The translations under genes were made by a program, and so were the position numbers. Source: Solimicrobium silvestre (GTDB lineage Bacteria > Pseudomonadota > Gammaproteobacteria > Burkholderiales > Burkholderiaceae_D). From it: 64,000 nucleotides of DNA. Shown piece after piece: positions 26,810-35,867 of this stretch. The notes below the pieces were generated by a model, which was given only the letters and a program-made list of their open reading frames with translations, was not told where the DNA came from and searched no databases. Location of the stretch: assembly GCF_002976435.1 (NCBI RefSeq), contig NZ_PUGF01000001.1, positions 496,001 to 560,000 on the forward strand. The letters run 5' to 3'. Each line of letters opens with the position of its first letter. Within the stretch, counting starts at the first letter, position 1.

Positions 26810-27504
26810 TATGGAATCGGAGTGGAATCCTCAGTCGCCGGTTTTGCCTGTTTTACATTGAGCTTGAACGAGGCAGTATTTTCATCCCCCACAATGTTGA
26901 TCGGCTGGGTAACCACTTGCGCCAACGGCGGCAACATAAAATGCCACGCCTTAAGCTGATACTTGCCAGGAATAATGCCGTTCAACTTAACCTTGCCGGT
27001 AGCATCGGTCTTAGCAAAATACGGTGTATTCACGACTTGAACATAGGCAACCATTTTGTCATGAATATTGCAACCCAGAACCACTGTGCCCGGCAGATCA
27101 AATAATTGCGGTTTGGCAGCCATACCTGAATAGAGCGGCAAATCAAAATATTTAGTGGGAGAAAATGAGTAAACGTGGTGTTTTACCGTATCTAGATTAG
27201 GAAAACTTATCTCGGTTCCAGCTTGCACCACAGTAACCAACGGCACGAACTGTCGATGTTTTTGCGCAATTTCGACTGCCCGCACAGATTTCGGCAGCTT
27301 CTCGCCGGATACCGGTTCGGCGTACACGACGACATCTTCCAGCGGTGCGCCCAAGCTATCCGTAACTTGCACTGACAGGGTTGCGGCTAGCAATGGCGAG
27401 GGACTCAAACACACCAGGCAAGTCAGGCATATAGCGCCGAATAAGCTAAATAAGCGGACCTTTGGCGCTATTGAATGTATTCCCGAAAATAATTGATTCT
27501 CCAT
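26809..27504 (-). CDS. Periplasmic cupredoxin-like protein ('methylamine utilization protein' type)
   Basis: A 231-residue exported protein. After a signal peptide (cleavage likely near LLA-ATL, residue 40) come a short beta domain and a plastocyanin-type domain. A complete type-1 copper site is visible: His110 in 'TVKHHVYSFS', and Cys145, His148 and Met151 in 'GCNIHDKM'. A C-terminal carboxypeptidase-regulatory-like beta region follows ('DATGKVKLNGIIPGKYQLKAW'). Similar proteins are annotated as methylamine utilization proteins, but no methylamine genes are nearby. It is co-transcribed and coupled with the GGDEF-EAL protein, suggesting that it feeds copper or redox information to that sensor. 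Confidence 0.85.
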   Translation of the reverse strand: MENQLFSGIHSIAPKVRLFSLFGAICLTCLVCLSPSPLLAATLSVQVTDSLGAPLEDVVVYAEPVSGEKLPKSVRAVEIAQKHRQFVPLVTVVQAGTEISFPNLDTVKHHVYSFSPTKYFDLPLYSGMAAKPQLFDLPGTVVLGCNIHDKMVAYVQVVNTPYFAKTDATGKVKLNGIIPGKYQLKAWHFMLPPLAQVVTQPINIVGDENTASFKLNVKQAKPATEDSTPIP

Positions 27505-27957
27505 GCAAGCGACCTCGGAAGTATTTTTGTCCGTTAAGACCGTGTTTTATGAATAGAACTCCTGCATTACCCTTATATTCGTGTCAATAAGCAACACATC
27601 AACATAACAAGATGGACACTTTTCGGCCAGAGTAACGTTATTAGTCTAGGATAAAATTTATGCATAGTTGCAGTGTTTTTTAGGCTCAAAAGGGCTGACA
27701 TTGCTCTTGCTGCCCACATAAAAGTGGGAAATCGACCGCGCTGTATTTCCTCCGCGCATTATCAAGCTCCTTACTCAGCTATGCAAATGCCCTAAATAGG
27801 GTATAGACAAGCAAAAATAATCAATTTACGATTTCAAACAATATAAATTTGTAATCCATTCAATGAACAAACTCGCATAAACAAATAGTGTCAAAAGCTG
27901 GTGAGTTTCAGCAACACGACCAGGTTCATTCTGATTCCCCCTCACAAGAGATAAATA
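27505..27957. other. Intergenic region between the cupredoxin and ABC transporter genes
   Basis: A 453-base divergent promoter region. Apart from a CCCAC...GTGGG hairpin at about 27714-27728 and AT-rich stretches near 27810-27860, nothing could be assigned. The ABC ATPase gene has an AAGAG ribosome-binding element just before its ATG. Confidence 0.4.
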
Positions 27958-28878
27958 ATGGCAGCATTAGCGATTGAAGCAACCGGATTGCAAAAACGGT
28001 TTGGTGACGTGCATGCGGTTCGTGGCTTAGATTTGCAGGTGAAAAGTGGCGAGGTGTTTGGTCTATTGGGGCCAAATGGCGCCGGAAAGACGACTAGCCT
28101 GGAAATGCTGGAAGGTCTGGTGCAACCAGATGCAGGGGAAATTCGCATTCTCGGTTTGGACTGGCGTAAACAAGGCGCTGCGATCCGTAACCGGATTGGG
28201 GTGCAGTTTCAGAGCACTCAGTTGGATGACAAAGTCAAAGTCCGTGAAGCGCTTGAAATGTTTGGCTGCTATTACGCCAAGTCGCGCAAGCCTGCTGACT
28301 TACTGCGCCTGTTGCAATTAGAAGACAAGGCTGAAGTTTATCAAAGCAAATTAAGTGGTGGTCAACGTCAACGACTGGCACTGGGTCTGGCTTTGGTGAA
28401 TGAGCCTGAACTGGTCTTCCTCGATGAACCAACCACCGGGCTGGACCCTCAAGCGCGGCAAGGCCTTTGGGACTTGGTACGCCAGTTAAAAAGCGAAGGC
28501 CGTACCGTACTTTTGACGACACATTATATGGATGAGGCCGAAGCTTTATGTGACCGTATCGGCATCATGGATCACGGTCAGATACTGCAATTGGGAACTC
28601 CGCGTGAACTGATTGCCAGCCTGAATCAACCAAGTTACGCCGAGATTGAATTCCAAGGCTCTGTGCCGAATGTACAACCATTTGCCGAACGTCTTGGAAT
28701 GCACGTGGAAGTTAAAGCTCAGCATTGGGCAGTACCGTTGACTGACCCTAAGCGCGATCTGCAACAATTATTGAGCTGTGTCGAAGCGCTAGACCTGCCT
28801 ATGCAACAACTCCACGTACGTCGCGCCAGCCTGGAAGATGTTTTCTTACAGCGCACTGGACGTAGCTTGCGCGATTAA
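27958..28878 (+). CDS. ABC-2 type transporter ATP-binding protein
   Basis: A 306-residue ATPase of the drug/polysaccharide exporter (CcmA/DrrA-like) group. Walker A is GPNGAGKTT (residues 38-46), the ABC signature LSGGQ is at 132-136 and Walker B is ELVFLDEP at 151-158, followed by the D-loop GLDPQAR and the switch His in 'LLTTHYMDEAE'. The C-terminal extension 'LHVRRASLEDVFLQRTGRSLRD' is typical of the DrrA/NatA type. The permease gene starts 25 bases downstream. The pair should form an inner-membrane exporter; its substrate is not evident. It may contribute to drug or lipid export. Confidence 0.93.
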   Translation: MAALAIEATGLQKRFGDVHAVRGLDLQVKSGEVFGLLGPNGAGKTTSLEMLEGLVQPDAGEIRILGLDWRKQGAAIRNRIGVQFQSTQLDDKVKVREALEMFGCYYAKSRKPADLLRLLQLEDKAEVYQSKLSGGQRQRLALGLALVNEPELVFLDEPTTGLDPQARQGLWDLVRQLKSEGRTVLLTTHYMDEAEALCDRIGIMDHGQILQLGTPRELIASLNQPSYAEIEFQGSVPNVQPFAERLGMHVEVKAQHWAVPLTDPKRDLQQLLSCVEALDLPMQQLHVRRASLEDVFLQRTGRSLRD

Positions 28879-28903
28879 AAATTGATAACAGGAGCAATAA
28901 CTC

Positions 28904-29971
28904 ATGTACTCACGTATTTTTTTCAATCAGTTATTAATGGGTCTCAAAATCTATTTGCGCGTTCCTTCCGCCATGTTTTGGATGATCGCTTTTCCTATCG
29001 TCATGCTAATGGGGATGGGGACAATATTCGGCGGATCATCCAATTCCGGCATCAAGCTGGTTTGGTCACAAACGGCAGCAGACTCGAGCGAAGATGTATC
29101 GCTACGACACGCACTTGCTGAACTCGGTTTGACATTAGAAATGCTAACGCCCACACAAGCAGAAGAGCGCTGGAAAGAAGGAAAATTACCAGCGCTATTA
29201 GAACGTCAGGGCGAGCGCTATAGCATGCGCGTCAACTCCTACTTAAGTGGACAAGGAATGCCGGTTGTCTCCTTAGTGCAGCAGGGATTTTTAATGGTGC
29301 AGGCACGCGCGCTCGGCACAGTTGAACTAACACGCATACCCGTAGTAATGTCCAGCCCGGGCGGCCACCACGACGGCCCCTATGCCGCCTATTTATTGCC
29401 GGGACTACTTGGGTTAAATCTGTTAATGATGGGCGTATTTTCTACCGGAATGGTAGATGTGACGCTACGAGAAAAAGGCGGCTACAAACGCCTCGCGACT
29501 ACACCGCTACCACGTCATATCTACCTCGCAGCCCAACTTGGAGTGCGCTTAACTGTCGTGATCGCTGCCGCCGCAATGCTCATGTTAGTGGGTGCGCTGG
29601 TTTTCGGAATTACCAATCAGGGCAGCTATTTGAGTTTGCTGGTATTGCTAGTATTAGGTTCAGCCTGCTTCACCAGCATGGGTTATTTATTGGCCAGTTT
29701 TGCACGTAATGTTGATGTGTATAGCGGCTTCTCAAACATGGTATTTCTTCCACTGATGCTGTTATCAGGCGTCTATTTTTCATTAGATTCCGCACCGGTT
29801 TGGTTGCAACGTGGCGCAGATATTTTGCCGCTAACACCGCTACTAAAAGCGCTGCGAGCAGTTTTCAACGACGGCGCCAGCCTGACCAGTCTGGGTTCGT
29901 CACTAGCCATTCTTGCCGGCTGGACGTTACTTCTTTTTGTTTTGGCGAGTAAACGATTTAGGTGGGTTTAA
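28904..29971 (+). CDS. ABC-2 type transporter permease
   Basis: A 355-residue membrane protein of the ABC-2 permease family. One N-terminal helix (about residues 20-42), a periplasmic loop of about 130 residues and a five-helix bundle (from 'YLLPGLLGLNLLMMGVFSTG' onward) are visible. 'LREKGGYKRLATTPLPRHIYL' is the cytoplasmic coupling helix, and 'FLPLMLLSGVYFSLDSAPVW' is typical of the final part. It has a GGAG Shine-Dalgarno ten bases before the ATG and forms an operon with the ATPase upstream. Confidence 0.92.
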   Translation: MYSRIFFNQLLMGLKIYLRVPSAMFWMIAFPIVMLMGMGTIFGGSSNSGIKLVWSQTAADSSEDVSLRHALAELGLTLEMLTPTQAEERWKEGKLPALLERQGERYSMRVNSYLSGQGMPVVSLVQQGFLMVQARALGTVELTRIPVVMSSPGGHHDGPYAAYLLPGLLGLNLLMMGVFSTGMVDVTLREKGGYKRLATTPLPRHIYLAAQLGVRLTVVIAAAAMLMLVGALVFGITNQGSYLSLLVLLVLGSACFTSMGYLLASFARNVDVYSGFSNMVFLPLMLLSGVYFSLDSAPVWLQRGADILPLTPLLKALRAVFNDGASLTSLGSSLAILAGWTLLLFVLASKRFRWV

Positions 29972-30027
29972 TCTCAGGCTATACGTGAGCAAAAACCACT
30001 TCGCAGTTCAATAAAAAAGGAAATTTT

Positions 30028-30285
30028 ATGATCGAATATTTCATCACATTACTACTGTCTTTTTCAATGACAGCAAGCGATGCAGTAAGTACGGTTAAAG
30101 ATGGATTGAATCACTCTGCGGTCATCGCGAGCGATTTGAAAAAAGTGGTTAAGCTAAATCCATTCGCTGACTTTAATAAAGACGTCGACACACAGTCAAC
30201 CGTGAACATAAATAGTAATACCCCGAAAAAAGACAATACAATGTCCGGGCTGGCGCGTGCTCAGATCAAGAAACAGCAGAAATAA
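30028..30285 (+). CDS. Hypothetical small protein, 85 residues
   Basis: A short protein with a hydrophobic N-terminus (MIEYFITLLLSFSM) followed by a hydrophilic, Asn/Lys/Asp-rich body ('DLKKVVKLNPFADFNKDVD') and a basic tail 'RAQIKKQQK'. The N-terminus could be a weak signal or membrane anchor. An AAGGAAA ribosome-binding site sits well placed before the ATG. It lies 56 bases after the ABC permease on the same strand. No family is recognised and it is not part of typical ABC-2 operons. Confidence 0.55.
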   Translation: MIEYFITLLLSFSMTASDAVSTVKDGLNHSAVIASDLKKVVKLNPFADFNKDVDTQSTVNINSNTPKKDNTMSGLARAQIKKQQK

Positions 30286-30328
30286 TTACAACTTTGCGAC
30301 CATTCCGTAGTGACCTCATCCTGACGAA

Positions 30329-31306
30329 TCAGTCAGACACTGCCGGTCGAAACTGCCTTGGCGTTGCGCCCATCGCCTTGCGCATTAAGCGCCTGAGCGC
30401 GGTTGTATCAGCATAACCTACCCGCTCAGCTACCTGCTCAACCGTCAATTTACTTGTTTCAAGCAGCACCCGCGCTTTGCTGAGTCGCACGCTTTGCAAC
30501 AAGGCTGAAGTACTACGTCCGGTCGCTGCCCGCACATGACGTGAGAGAGTACGGTCAGACATACTGAATTCAGCAGCGAGAACAGAAACGCTGGGCGGAT
30601 TAGGTAATGATAATTCGAAACGCGTCACCAACCTGGCGATCAGTTCATTACCATCAGCGAACATGGCAGGAGCAATGAATTGCGCCTGAGATTGTCTTCC
30701 ATCAATCAACAATGCACGCGACACGGCATCGGAGAGCGCAGGGCTGAATCTGGTGCGCAAAAGATGTAGCATCAAATCGGTCTGGGCAAATGCGGCACCG
30801 GCAGTCACAACTGCTCCATCGCTAATTACCATCCGGTCAGCATCGACCATGCAGCGCGGTTCCATTCTCTGTAATAGTGGCGCCAGCCACCACGACGTGG
30901 TGACTTTTCGCCCGACTAAAAGACCCGTAGACTGAAGCAGAAAGACGGCTGAACACGACGCAGCAACCGTCCCACCAGCTCGCGCATGACCTTGCAGTGC
31001 TTTCATCGCAAGAAGTACCTCCGGCTGCGTAAAGAGCTGCATTATTGCGCGTGGGTTATCAACGCCTAGCCCTGGTATCACCCAGACAGAGCCATCAGAG
31101 CGGATCGTTTTTGGCAGCGCTTTAGCTTCAATTTTCAGGCCATTACTGAGCTGAACATCACCTCCCTCTGCTGAGTACACGCACCAGCGCGGTTTGGCAC
31201 AACCTACACGTTCGGCTAACGACGCTGCGGCCGATAAAATATCTAGAGTCAGCGCCACACTTGACGCAAAAGAGCCTGGCAGAACCAAAACAGTGAAATC
31301 AATCAT
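30329..31306 (-). CDS. GlxA-type transcriptional regulator (DJ-1/PfpI plus AraC HTH)
   Basis: A 325-residue regulator with an N-terminal DJ-1/PfpI-like domain (about residues 1-190; the nucleophile region reads 'AASCSAVFLLQSTGLL', with Cys in the elbow) and a C-terminal AraC/XylS DNA-binding domain with two helix-turn-helix motifs ('LAAEFSMSDRTLSRHVRAATG' region and 'VEQVAERVGYADTTALRRLM' region). The ATG at 31306 begins the typical 'IDFTVLVLPG' start; the longer frame begins at a TTG without support. It is divergent from the tautomerase at 31404, separated by 97 bases, so it may regulate that gene. Confidence 0.88.
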   Translation of the reverse strand: MIDFTVLVLPGSFASSVALTLDILSAAASLAERVGCAKPRWCVYSAEGGDVQLSNGLKIEAKALPKTIRSDGSVWVIPGLGVDNPRAIMQLFTQPEVLLAMKALQGHARAGGTVAASCSAVFLLQSTGLLVGRKVTTSWWLAPLLQRMEPRCMVDADRMVISDGAVVTAGAAFAQTDLMLHLLRTRFSPALSDAVSRALLIDGRQSQAQFIAPAMFADGNELIARLVTRFELSLPNPPSVSVLAAEFSMSDRTLSRHVRAATGRSTSALLQSVRLSKARVLLETSKLTVEQVAERVGYADTTALRRLMRKAMGATPRQFRPAVSD

Positions 31307-31403
31307 TGGCTGAAATAGCTTTAAATATGTCAAAACAGACGCTGTGATTTTGAGTCAGATCACGTTTTAATACAAGCTCCAATTAATTAATAGAAAGCTG
31401 ACC

Positions 31404-31856
31404 ATGCCCAACATCCTCGTCAAAATTCCGAAGGGTTCTTTTCCTCCTGAGCACCGCACGGCATTGGTACGACGGCTCAATGATGCCGCTGCTTCTTCCG
31501 AACAAATTCCTGATGAACCTAAAAAACGGTTTATGTGTTGGATCATTATTGACGAGGTTGAGCCAGGTTCATGGACTTGTGGCGCGCTCGACATGACTGA
31601 GCAGATTATCCCCTGCATTGCCATGATTTATCTGCCAGCGGGAGTGCTGGACGATGCGGCACGGGCACTCTATGTGGCGCGAGTTCACGAAGCATTTAAA
31701 CAGTCCTTACCAACGAGCGAGCAACGGCAGCTAGCGACTTCCGTTGTGCTGCACGACGTGACTGATGGCACTTGGGGCGGTAACGGCATTATCTGGAGAT
31801 TGCCTGAGTTTGCGCAAGCTGCCGGCTTCATGCATCTGCAAGCACTGATCAACTGA
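31404..31856 (+). CDS. Tautomerase superfamily protein
   Basis: A 150-residue protein whose Met is followed by Pro ('MPNILVKIPKG'), giving the N-terminal catalytic proline characteristic of the tautomerase (4-oxalocrotonate tautomerase/MIF) fold. It contains two related halves, with 'HRTALVRRLNDAA' and 'RALYVARVHEAFKQSL' as the helices, and a beta segment 'RFMCWIIIDEVEPGSWTCG'. Size suits a fused or cis-CaaD/MSAD-like subgroup rather than the 60-residue form. Substrate is unknown. Divergent from the GlxA-type regulator, which likely controls it. Confidence 0.78.
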   Translation: MPNILVKIPKGSFPPEHRTALVRRLNDAAASSEQIPDEPKKRFMCWIIIDEVEPGSWTCGALDMTEQIIPCIAMIYLPAGVLDDAARALYVARVHEAFKQSLPTSEQRQLATSVVLHDVTDGTWGGNGIIWRLPEFAQAAGFMHLQALIN

Positions 31857-31928
31857 CGCAACTCAAACAGTAGCGAGCCGCAAGTAGAGGCTTGCGATCG
31901 AATCATGTAAAAGGCACGCAGCAGATTA

Positions 31929-32774
31929 TTAATCTAGAGAAGAGCTGCTATCACACGCATATTGCTTACCATCGGTAGCCGATGGACGAAGGAAGGTTTC
32001 AATTGCGTGAGTGATTTTACTCTTCAATGCCGGGCTACCGTCATCTTGCATATCATTGTGATGTGCGCCGTTTATTTTCACGATACAAGTGCCAAATTGC
32101 AGCGCTTCATCTTCAGTCGGAAGAACACCCTCATCGGCGCTAAAGTCACTAGCGCGTATCGACAGTACGCGCGGCGCAACACCACGTGGCAGTGGCACGC
32201 GCCGATTATCCAAAGTGATGATCGCGGAAGCGAATGTGCTGGATTCCTTGATCAGCCATGCTGAAATATCGCCACCGTTGGAATGACCGACTAGTATTGG
32301 ATGCTGCCAGTCAAACCCAGCGTACGTGGAACTCAAATAGTGTTGAACAAAACGAATATTTTGCGCACCGCGTTGCCAGTTGGGTGTGCGATTTTTATAA
32401 ATATCACCATCACTAGTTAATGGTGCATCGCCAGGTAGTTGATGCTGAATGCTGACCACTAAATATCCAAGCCCGGTCAACGATTCTGCGATGAACGAAT
32501 ATGCCAGATTACTTACACCATATCCAGCACTCACCAAAGCAACCGGACAGCGCTGTGTAGGCGTGCAAGATTCTTTATGCGCTGGAAAATAGAGTTGAAT
32601 TGGGATGGTGCGCGCATGATCAGTCAGCGTCATTGTCGATTGCTCTGAAGGCCGTGAATTAAACGCCGATACGCAACTCGACATTAACAATAAAAATACG
32701 CATAGCAATCGGGAACCGTGAATTGTACTTTTTCCACGGTATTGAATTCGTTCAAGATATTTTTCTACGAACAT
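31929..32774 (-). CDS. Secreted alpha/beta hydrolase
   Basis: A 281-residue protein with an N-terminal hydrophobic segment (LLCVFLLLMSSCVSA, residues 23-37) that acts as a signal peptide or weak lipobox (SSC). An alpha/beta-hydrolase fold follows: a dienelactone-hydrolase-like opening 'RCPVALVSAGYGVSNLAYSF', the nucleophile elbow GHSNGG at 163-168 (Ser165), and a candidate catalytic His in 'INGAHHNDM' near residue 238. Known relatives are periplasmic esterases or lipases of unclear substrate. No obvious operon partner; neighbours on either side have different functions. Confidence 0.82.
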   Translation of the reverse strand: MFVEKYLERIQYRGKSTIHGSRLLCVFLLLMSSCVSAFNSRPSEQSTMTLTDHARTIPIQLYFPAHKESCTPTQRCPVALVSAGYGVSNLAYSFIAESLTGLGYLVVSIQHQLPGDAPLTSDGDIYKNRTPNWQRGAQNIRFVQHYLSSTYAGFDWQHPILVGHSNGGDISAWLIKESSTFASAIITLDNRRVPLPRGVAPRVLSIRASDFSADEGVLPTEDEALQFGTCIVKINGAHHNDMQDDGSPALKSKITHAIETFLRPSATDGKQYACDSSSSLD

Positions 32775-32869
32775 ATGTGTTTACTTTTTTTGAGGGGCGA
32801 TGAGATATTTCAACTGCACCTAAGGCATTTTTGAAAATGAGCATTCATTCACACAGCAAACAAATTCAA

Positions 32870-33124
32870 TTACGTTGCATTCCATTCGTAAACGGTAACG
32901 TCGGAGGAATTCGTGGTATGCACCGGATCACTGAAGGCCACGGCTCTAGCCTCGTCAAGATTTGCAGCCTTAATTAAATAAGCCCCGCCAGATTTATCGG
33001 AAAACGGGCCGGCTAATTCAAGTTTCCCCTGCTGTCTCAAGCGGTCTAAAAATGCATAGTGCGCGTCAATGACGGAAGTTTGAAATTGCGGGGTTCGGAT
33101 GGTCATCACTAAATAACGTTGCAT
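32870..33124 (-). CDS. YciI family protein
   Basis: An 84-residue protein of the YciI superfamily (ferredoxin-like fold with a conserved His and Asp). 'MQRYLVMTIRTPQF' opens the protein, 'VIDAHYAFLDRLRQQGKLELAGPFSDKSGGAYLI' spans residues 18-51 with the His-x-x-x-Leu pattern, and 'AFSDPVHTTNSSDVTVYEW' follows. The ATG at 33124 follows an AAGGGAAA Shine-Dalgarno and is eight bases past the cbiX stop, so it is the last gene of the lptF-lptG-cbiX-yciI unit. YciI enzymes are proposed dehydrochlorinases, but the role here is unknown. Confidence 0.85.
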   Translation of the reverse strand: MQRYLVMTIRTPQFQTSVIDAHYAFLDRLRQQGKLELAGPFSDKSGGAYLIKAANLDEARAVAFSDPVHTTNSSDVTVYEWNAT

Positions 33125-33132
33125 TATTTCCC

Positions 33133-33531
33133 TTACAGTGATTTGAATAGGTTCGCAACGCAAACTTCGGCAATCGCCATTAATACTCGTTCATTTTCAC
33201 CAATCGCTGTCGCTAGATTAAATTGAATCTGTGGATATTGTGCTTCAAGTTGCGTCATTAATTGCGGCAAATCGCGGCGCACATGGCCGCCCTGCCCTAA
33301 AAATATCGGTACCACGGTAATAGCCTGGCAGTGTTGCGCTGCCAATTGCGCGACCAATTCCGGTAGCGTTGGCGACATTAGCTCTAAAAAAGCCTGATGA
33401 ATATGTACCGATGAGGAAACGCTCGCAGCAATTAATTGCTGCAAGCGCGCCAATGGTTCAGCCCAGCGCGGATCACGTGCACCATGCGCAAATAAAATCA
33501 GCGCCTGGTGCTGATTTTGCGGCGCGCTCAT
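33133..33531 (-). CDS. cbiX: Sirohydrochlorin-type chelatase (short CbiX)
   Basis: A 132-residue single-domain class II chelatase (CbiX-S type). Metal-binding histidines are visible: His16 in 'LFAHGARDPRW' and His83 in 'PIFLGQGGHVRRDLP'. Short CbiX proteins insert cobalt or iron (or nickel) into sirohydrochlorin for cobalamin, siroheme or F430 pathways. No other tetrapyrrole genes are nearby, so the metal cannot be deduced. Its ATG overlaps the lptG stop (TAATG), so it is translated as part of the LptFG operon. Confidence 0.88.
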   Translation of the reverse strand: MSAPQNQHQALILFAHGARDPRWAEPLARLQQLIAASVSSSVHIHQAFLELMSPTLPELVAQLAAQHCQAITVVPIFLGQGGHVRRDLPQLMTQLEAQYPQIQFNLATAIGENERVLMAIAEVCVANLFKSL

Positions 33532-34670
33532 TAGTTATTTTCCACCCACCACAACGCCATCATGGCCGCGGCCAGGAATAACAGGCTAGGCAATACGGCG
33601 GTAACGAAAGGCGGCCACGTATGCAGTAAGCCAATATGGGCGAAGACATTATTCAATAAATAAAATCCAACGCCGATCATAATTCCGGTAAAAATTTTCA
33701 AACTTACGCCACCGGATCGGAAATGCAAATACGCAAACGGCAAAGCCAGTGCCATCATGACTAAAACAGCGAATGGGTAAATAACTTTCTTCCAAAATGC
33801 GATTTCAAATTTTTCTGCACTTTGTTTGTTATCGACTAAATGTTTTGAATACAGTTTTAAGTCGTAAGCCGACATGCGGTCAGTATCGTTATCCGCTGAA
33901 GAAGCTAATAAAATCGCAGGGGTAATTTCGGAGATTAAATCAACGTGGTCCAACTCTTTCACTTCTACCGGCGTCATTTCCGTGTCGTTTAACGACAATG
34001 GAAAATAGGTTTCTTCCGCATGGCTCAAGCGCCAAACTGAACCGCCTTGATACTCAGCAGTTGCAGCAGTCACTTTCTTAATTAAACGAAATTGTGTGTC
34101 GAGATCATAAAAATCAATTCCAATTAATTTACCGCTAGGGTCAACGATATTCACATTTAAAAACCGCGAGCCAATTACTTCTCCGGTTAAGCCTCCAGTG
34201 CGAATTAAATCCTTAGTCCATAAACCCGATTGAAAATCTTGTTTATGCGAGCTAGGCATAACACTAATTTTATAGCGCTCGGCCATTTTGAACGTATAAG
34301 GAGCAAACAATTCACCGAATACAAAAGTGACTACGACAAACGCCAAGCCAATTTTAAGCAGCATTTTAATCGCTTGGAATGTCGAAAAACCCGACACACG
34401 CATAATGGTGAATTCTGAGCGCGAGGCAAATTGCGCCATCACAAAAATCGTTCCGATCAACGCTGCCAACGGCATGTATTCATACACATTGCCTGGAATG
34501 CCAAGAAACACGTAGTACAAGGCATTGGCTAAGGTATAACCACCGATTCCGACACTTTTAACTTCATTGACGATATCAAAAAACGCCAGTAAAGCGACAA
34601 ACGCCAGTAACACAAATAGCACTGAACGGGAAATTTCACGGGCAAAATATTTTTCTAAGGTATTCATCAT
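33531..34670 (-). CDS. lptG: LPS export ABC transporter permease LptG
   Basis: A 379-residue inner-membrane protein of the YjgP/YjgQ family. LptB2FG extracts lipopolysaccharide from the inner membrane and pushes it onto the LptC-LptA bridge. Two N-terminal helices with 'LEKYFAREISRSVLFVLLAF', a conserved 'FASRSEFTIMRVSGFS' coupling region, a periplasmic beta-jellyroll (residues 130-275) and C-terminal helices are seen. The preferred ATG at 34670 overlaps the lptF stop (ATGA); a second ATG follows immediately at 34667. The frame continues upstream into lptF but that part is not homologous. cbiX overlaps its end by one base. Confidence 0.94.
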   Translation of the reverse strand: MMNTLEKYFAREISRSVLFVLLAFVALLAFFDIVNEVKSVGIGGYTLANALYYVFLGIPGNVYEYMPLAALIGTIFVMAQFASRSEFTIMRVSGFSTFQAIKMLLKIGLAFVVVTFVFGELFAPYTFKMAERYKISVMPSSHKQDFQSGLWTKDLIRTGGLTGEVIGSRFLNVNIVDPSGKLIGIDFYDLDTQFRLIKKVTAATAEYQGGSVWRLSHAEETYFPLSLNDTEMTPVEVKELDHVDLISEITPAILLASSADNDTDRMSAYDLKLYSKHLVDNKQSAEKFEIAFWKKVIYPFAVLVMMALALPFAYLHFRSGGVSLKIFTGIMIGVGFYLLNNVFAHIGLLHTWPPFVTAVLPSLLFLAAAMMALWWVENN

Positions 34671-35818
34671 GACGCGCTTCCTTGCGCACTTTGAGGCACT
34701 TGGCAAGCAGGCTTTTTCCGCACTAGCTGCGCCCATATTTGCAGTGGGTGATACCGACTATTTACATTCAAGCGCCAGACAAACAACACGGTAATCAGTA
34801 ACAAGCAGGCCAAATGTATCGGCCACCAAGACAAGAACAAAGAGAACTTGGATTGTTTAACCCAAGCTTGCGATACCAGCACCATGTTGTAGTAAAAAAC
34901 ACACAAAAATAGAGCTAGCAGGAAGTTGGCCGAACGCCCGGAACGCGGATTCACGTAGCCCAACGGTACCGCTAGCACCATGAGTAAAACACCCATAATT
35001 GGCAAGGAAATTCGCCACAATAATTCGCCCATATTGATCGGATTTTGATCGGCCCACAATTCGGACATTGACAATGCTTCGGCTTTTTTCTCGGTAATTA
35101 ACGCTTTCGTGTCGCTATCAACCAACACGCCGTAGCGATCAAACTGCATCATTTGAAAATCGGTTTGATTAGGTGCGCCGTCATAGCGCCGTCCTTGATG
35201 CATTATCAAAAATTTATCGCCGAATTTATCAAGCACAATCTCGCCTTCTTTTGCGATGACTACGCTATGGCGACCATTTTGTATCGTATTGACAAAAATA
35301 TTTCTTACTTTAGATAAATCGCCAGCTACGCCTTCGACAAAAAACACCCGTTCCCGTGACGCAGATTCCTGAAATTTGCCGGGAGATACCCGGGCAATAT
35401 CGGAGCGTTGCTCGAACCGATCGGTATATTCCACGCTGTGCTGATTAGCCCACGGCGTAACAAAGAAAGACATGAGCGCAGTCAAGACGAAAAGCGGTGC
35501 AGCAAAACGTAAAATCGGCACGATCCAATTCGTTAAGCTCACCCCGGAGGCAAACCACACCACCATTTCCGAGTCTTGATAGCTGCGTGTTACCACCATC
35601 AACACCGAAATAAAACCCGTTAATACAATAATAATGGGGAGCAAATTGAGTGCAGCAAACCCAATCAGGGTAAATACATCATCAGAATCGACCTTGCCGC
35701 TGGCGGCCATACCGAGAATCTTAATCGGTCGAACGGTGATTGCGATGGTGAAGAGAATAGTAAACACAGCACCGGCTGTGCTGGCCAACTCACGTTGAAG
35801 AGCGCGCTTAAAAATCAT
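34667..35818 (-). CDS. lptF: LPS export ABC transporter permease LptF
   Basis: A 383-residue YjgP/YjgQ-family permease partner of LptG. It opens with '[19 protein letters not shown]' and has the same topology as LptG, with '[19 protein letters not shown]' as the coupling region and a periplasmic domain of about residues 125-270. The ATG at 35818 is the natural start; no good Shine-Dalgarno is seen. It reads away from pepA with only 49 bases between the two starts, so the promoters overlap. This is the first gene of the lptF-lptG-cbiX-yciI unit and a common Burkholderiales arrangement next to pepA. Confidence 0.93.
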   Translation of the reverse strand: MIFKRALQRELASTAGAVFTILFTIAITVRPIKILGMAASGKVDSDDVFTLIGFAALNLLPIIIVLTGFISVLMVVTRSYQDSEMVVWFASGVSLTNWIVPILRFAAPLFVLTALMSFFVTPWANQHSVEYTDRFEQRSDIARVSPGKFQESASRERVFFVEGVAGDLSKVRNIFVNTIQNGRHSVVIAKEGEIVLDKFGDKFLIMHQGRRYDGAPNQTDFQMMQFDRYGVLVDSDTKALITEKKAEALSMSELWADQNPINMGELLWRISLPIMGVLLMVLAVPLGYVNPRSGRSANFLLALFLCVFYYNMVLVSQAWVKQSKFSLFLSWWPIHLACLLLITVLFVWRLNVNSRYHPLQIWAQLVRKKPACQVPQSAQGSAS

Positions 35819-35827
35819 GGAAGGGGC

Positions 35828-35833
35828 TATAAT
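35828..35833 (+). promoter_or_regulatory. Candidate -10 element for pepA
   Basis: A perfect TATAAT lies 35 bases before the pepA GTG start, in the 49-base gap between divergent lptF and pepA. The -35 position (CGCTTA) is poor, so this is a tentative call. Confidence 0.35.
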
Positions 35834-35867
35834 GGCGAATTGTCTAAGTATAAAAGAGGAGAAACAC

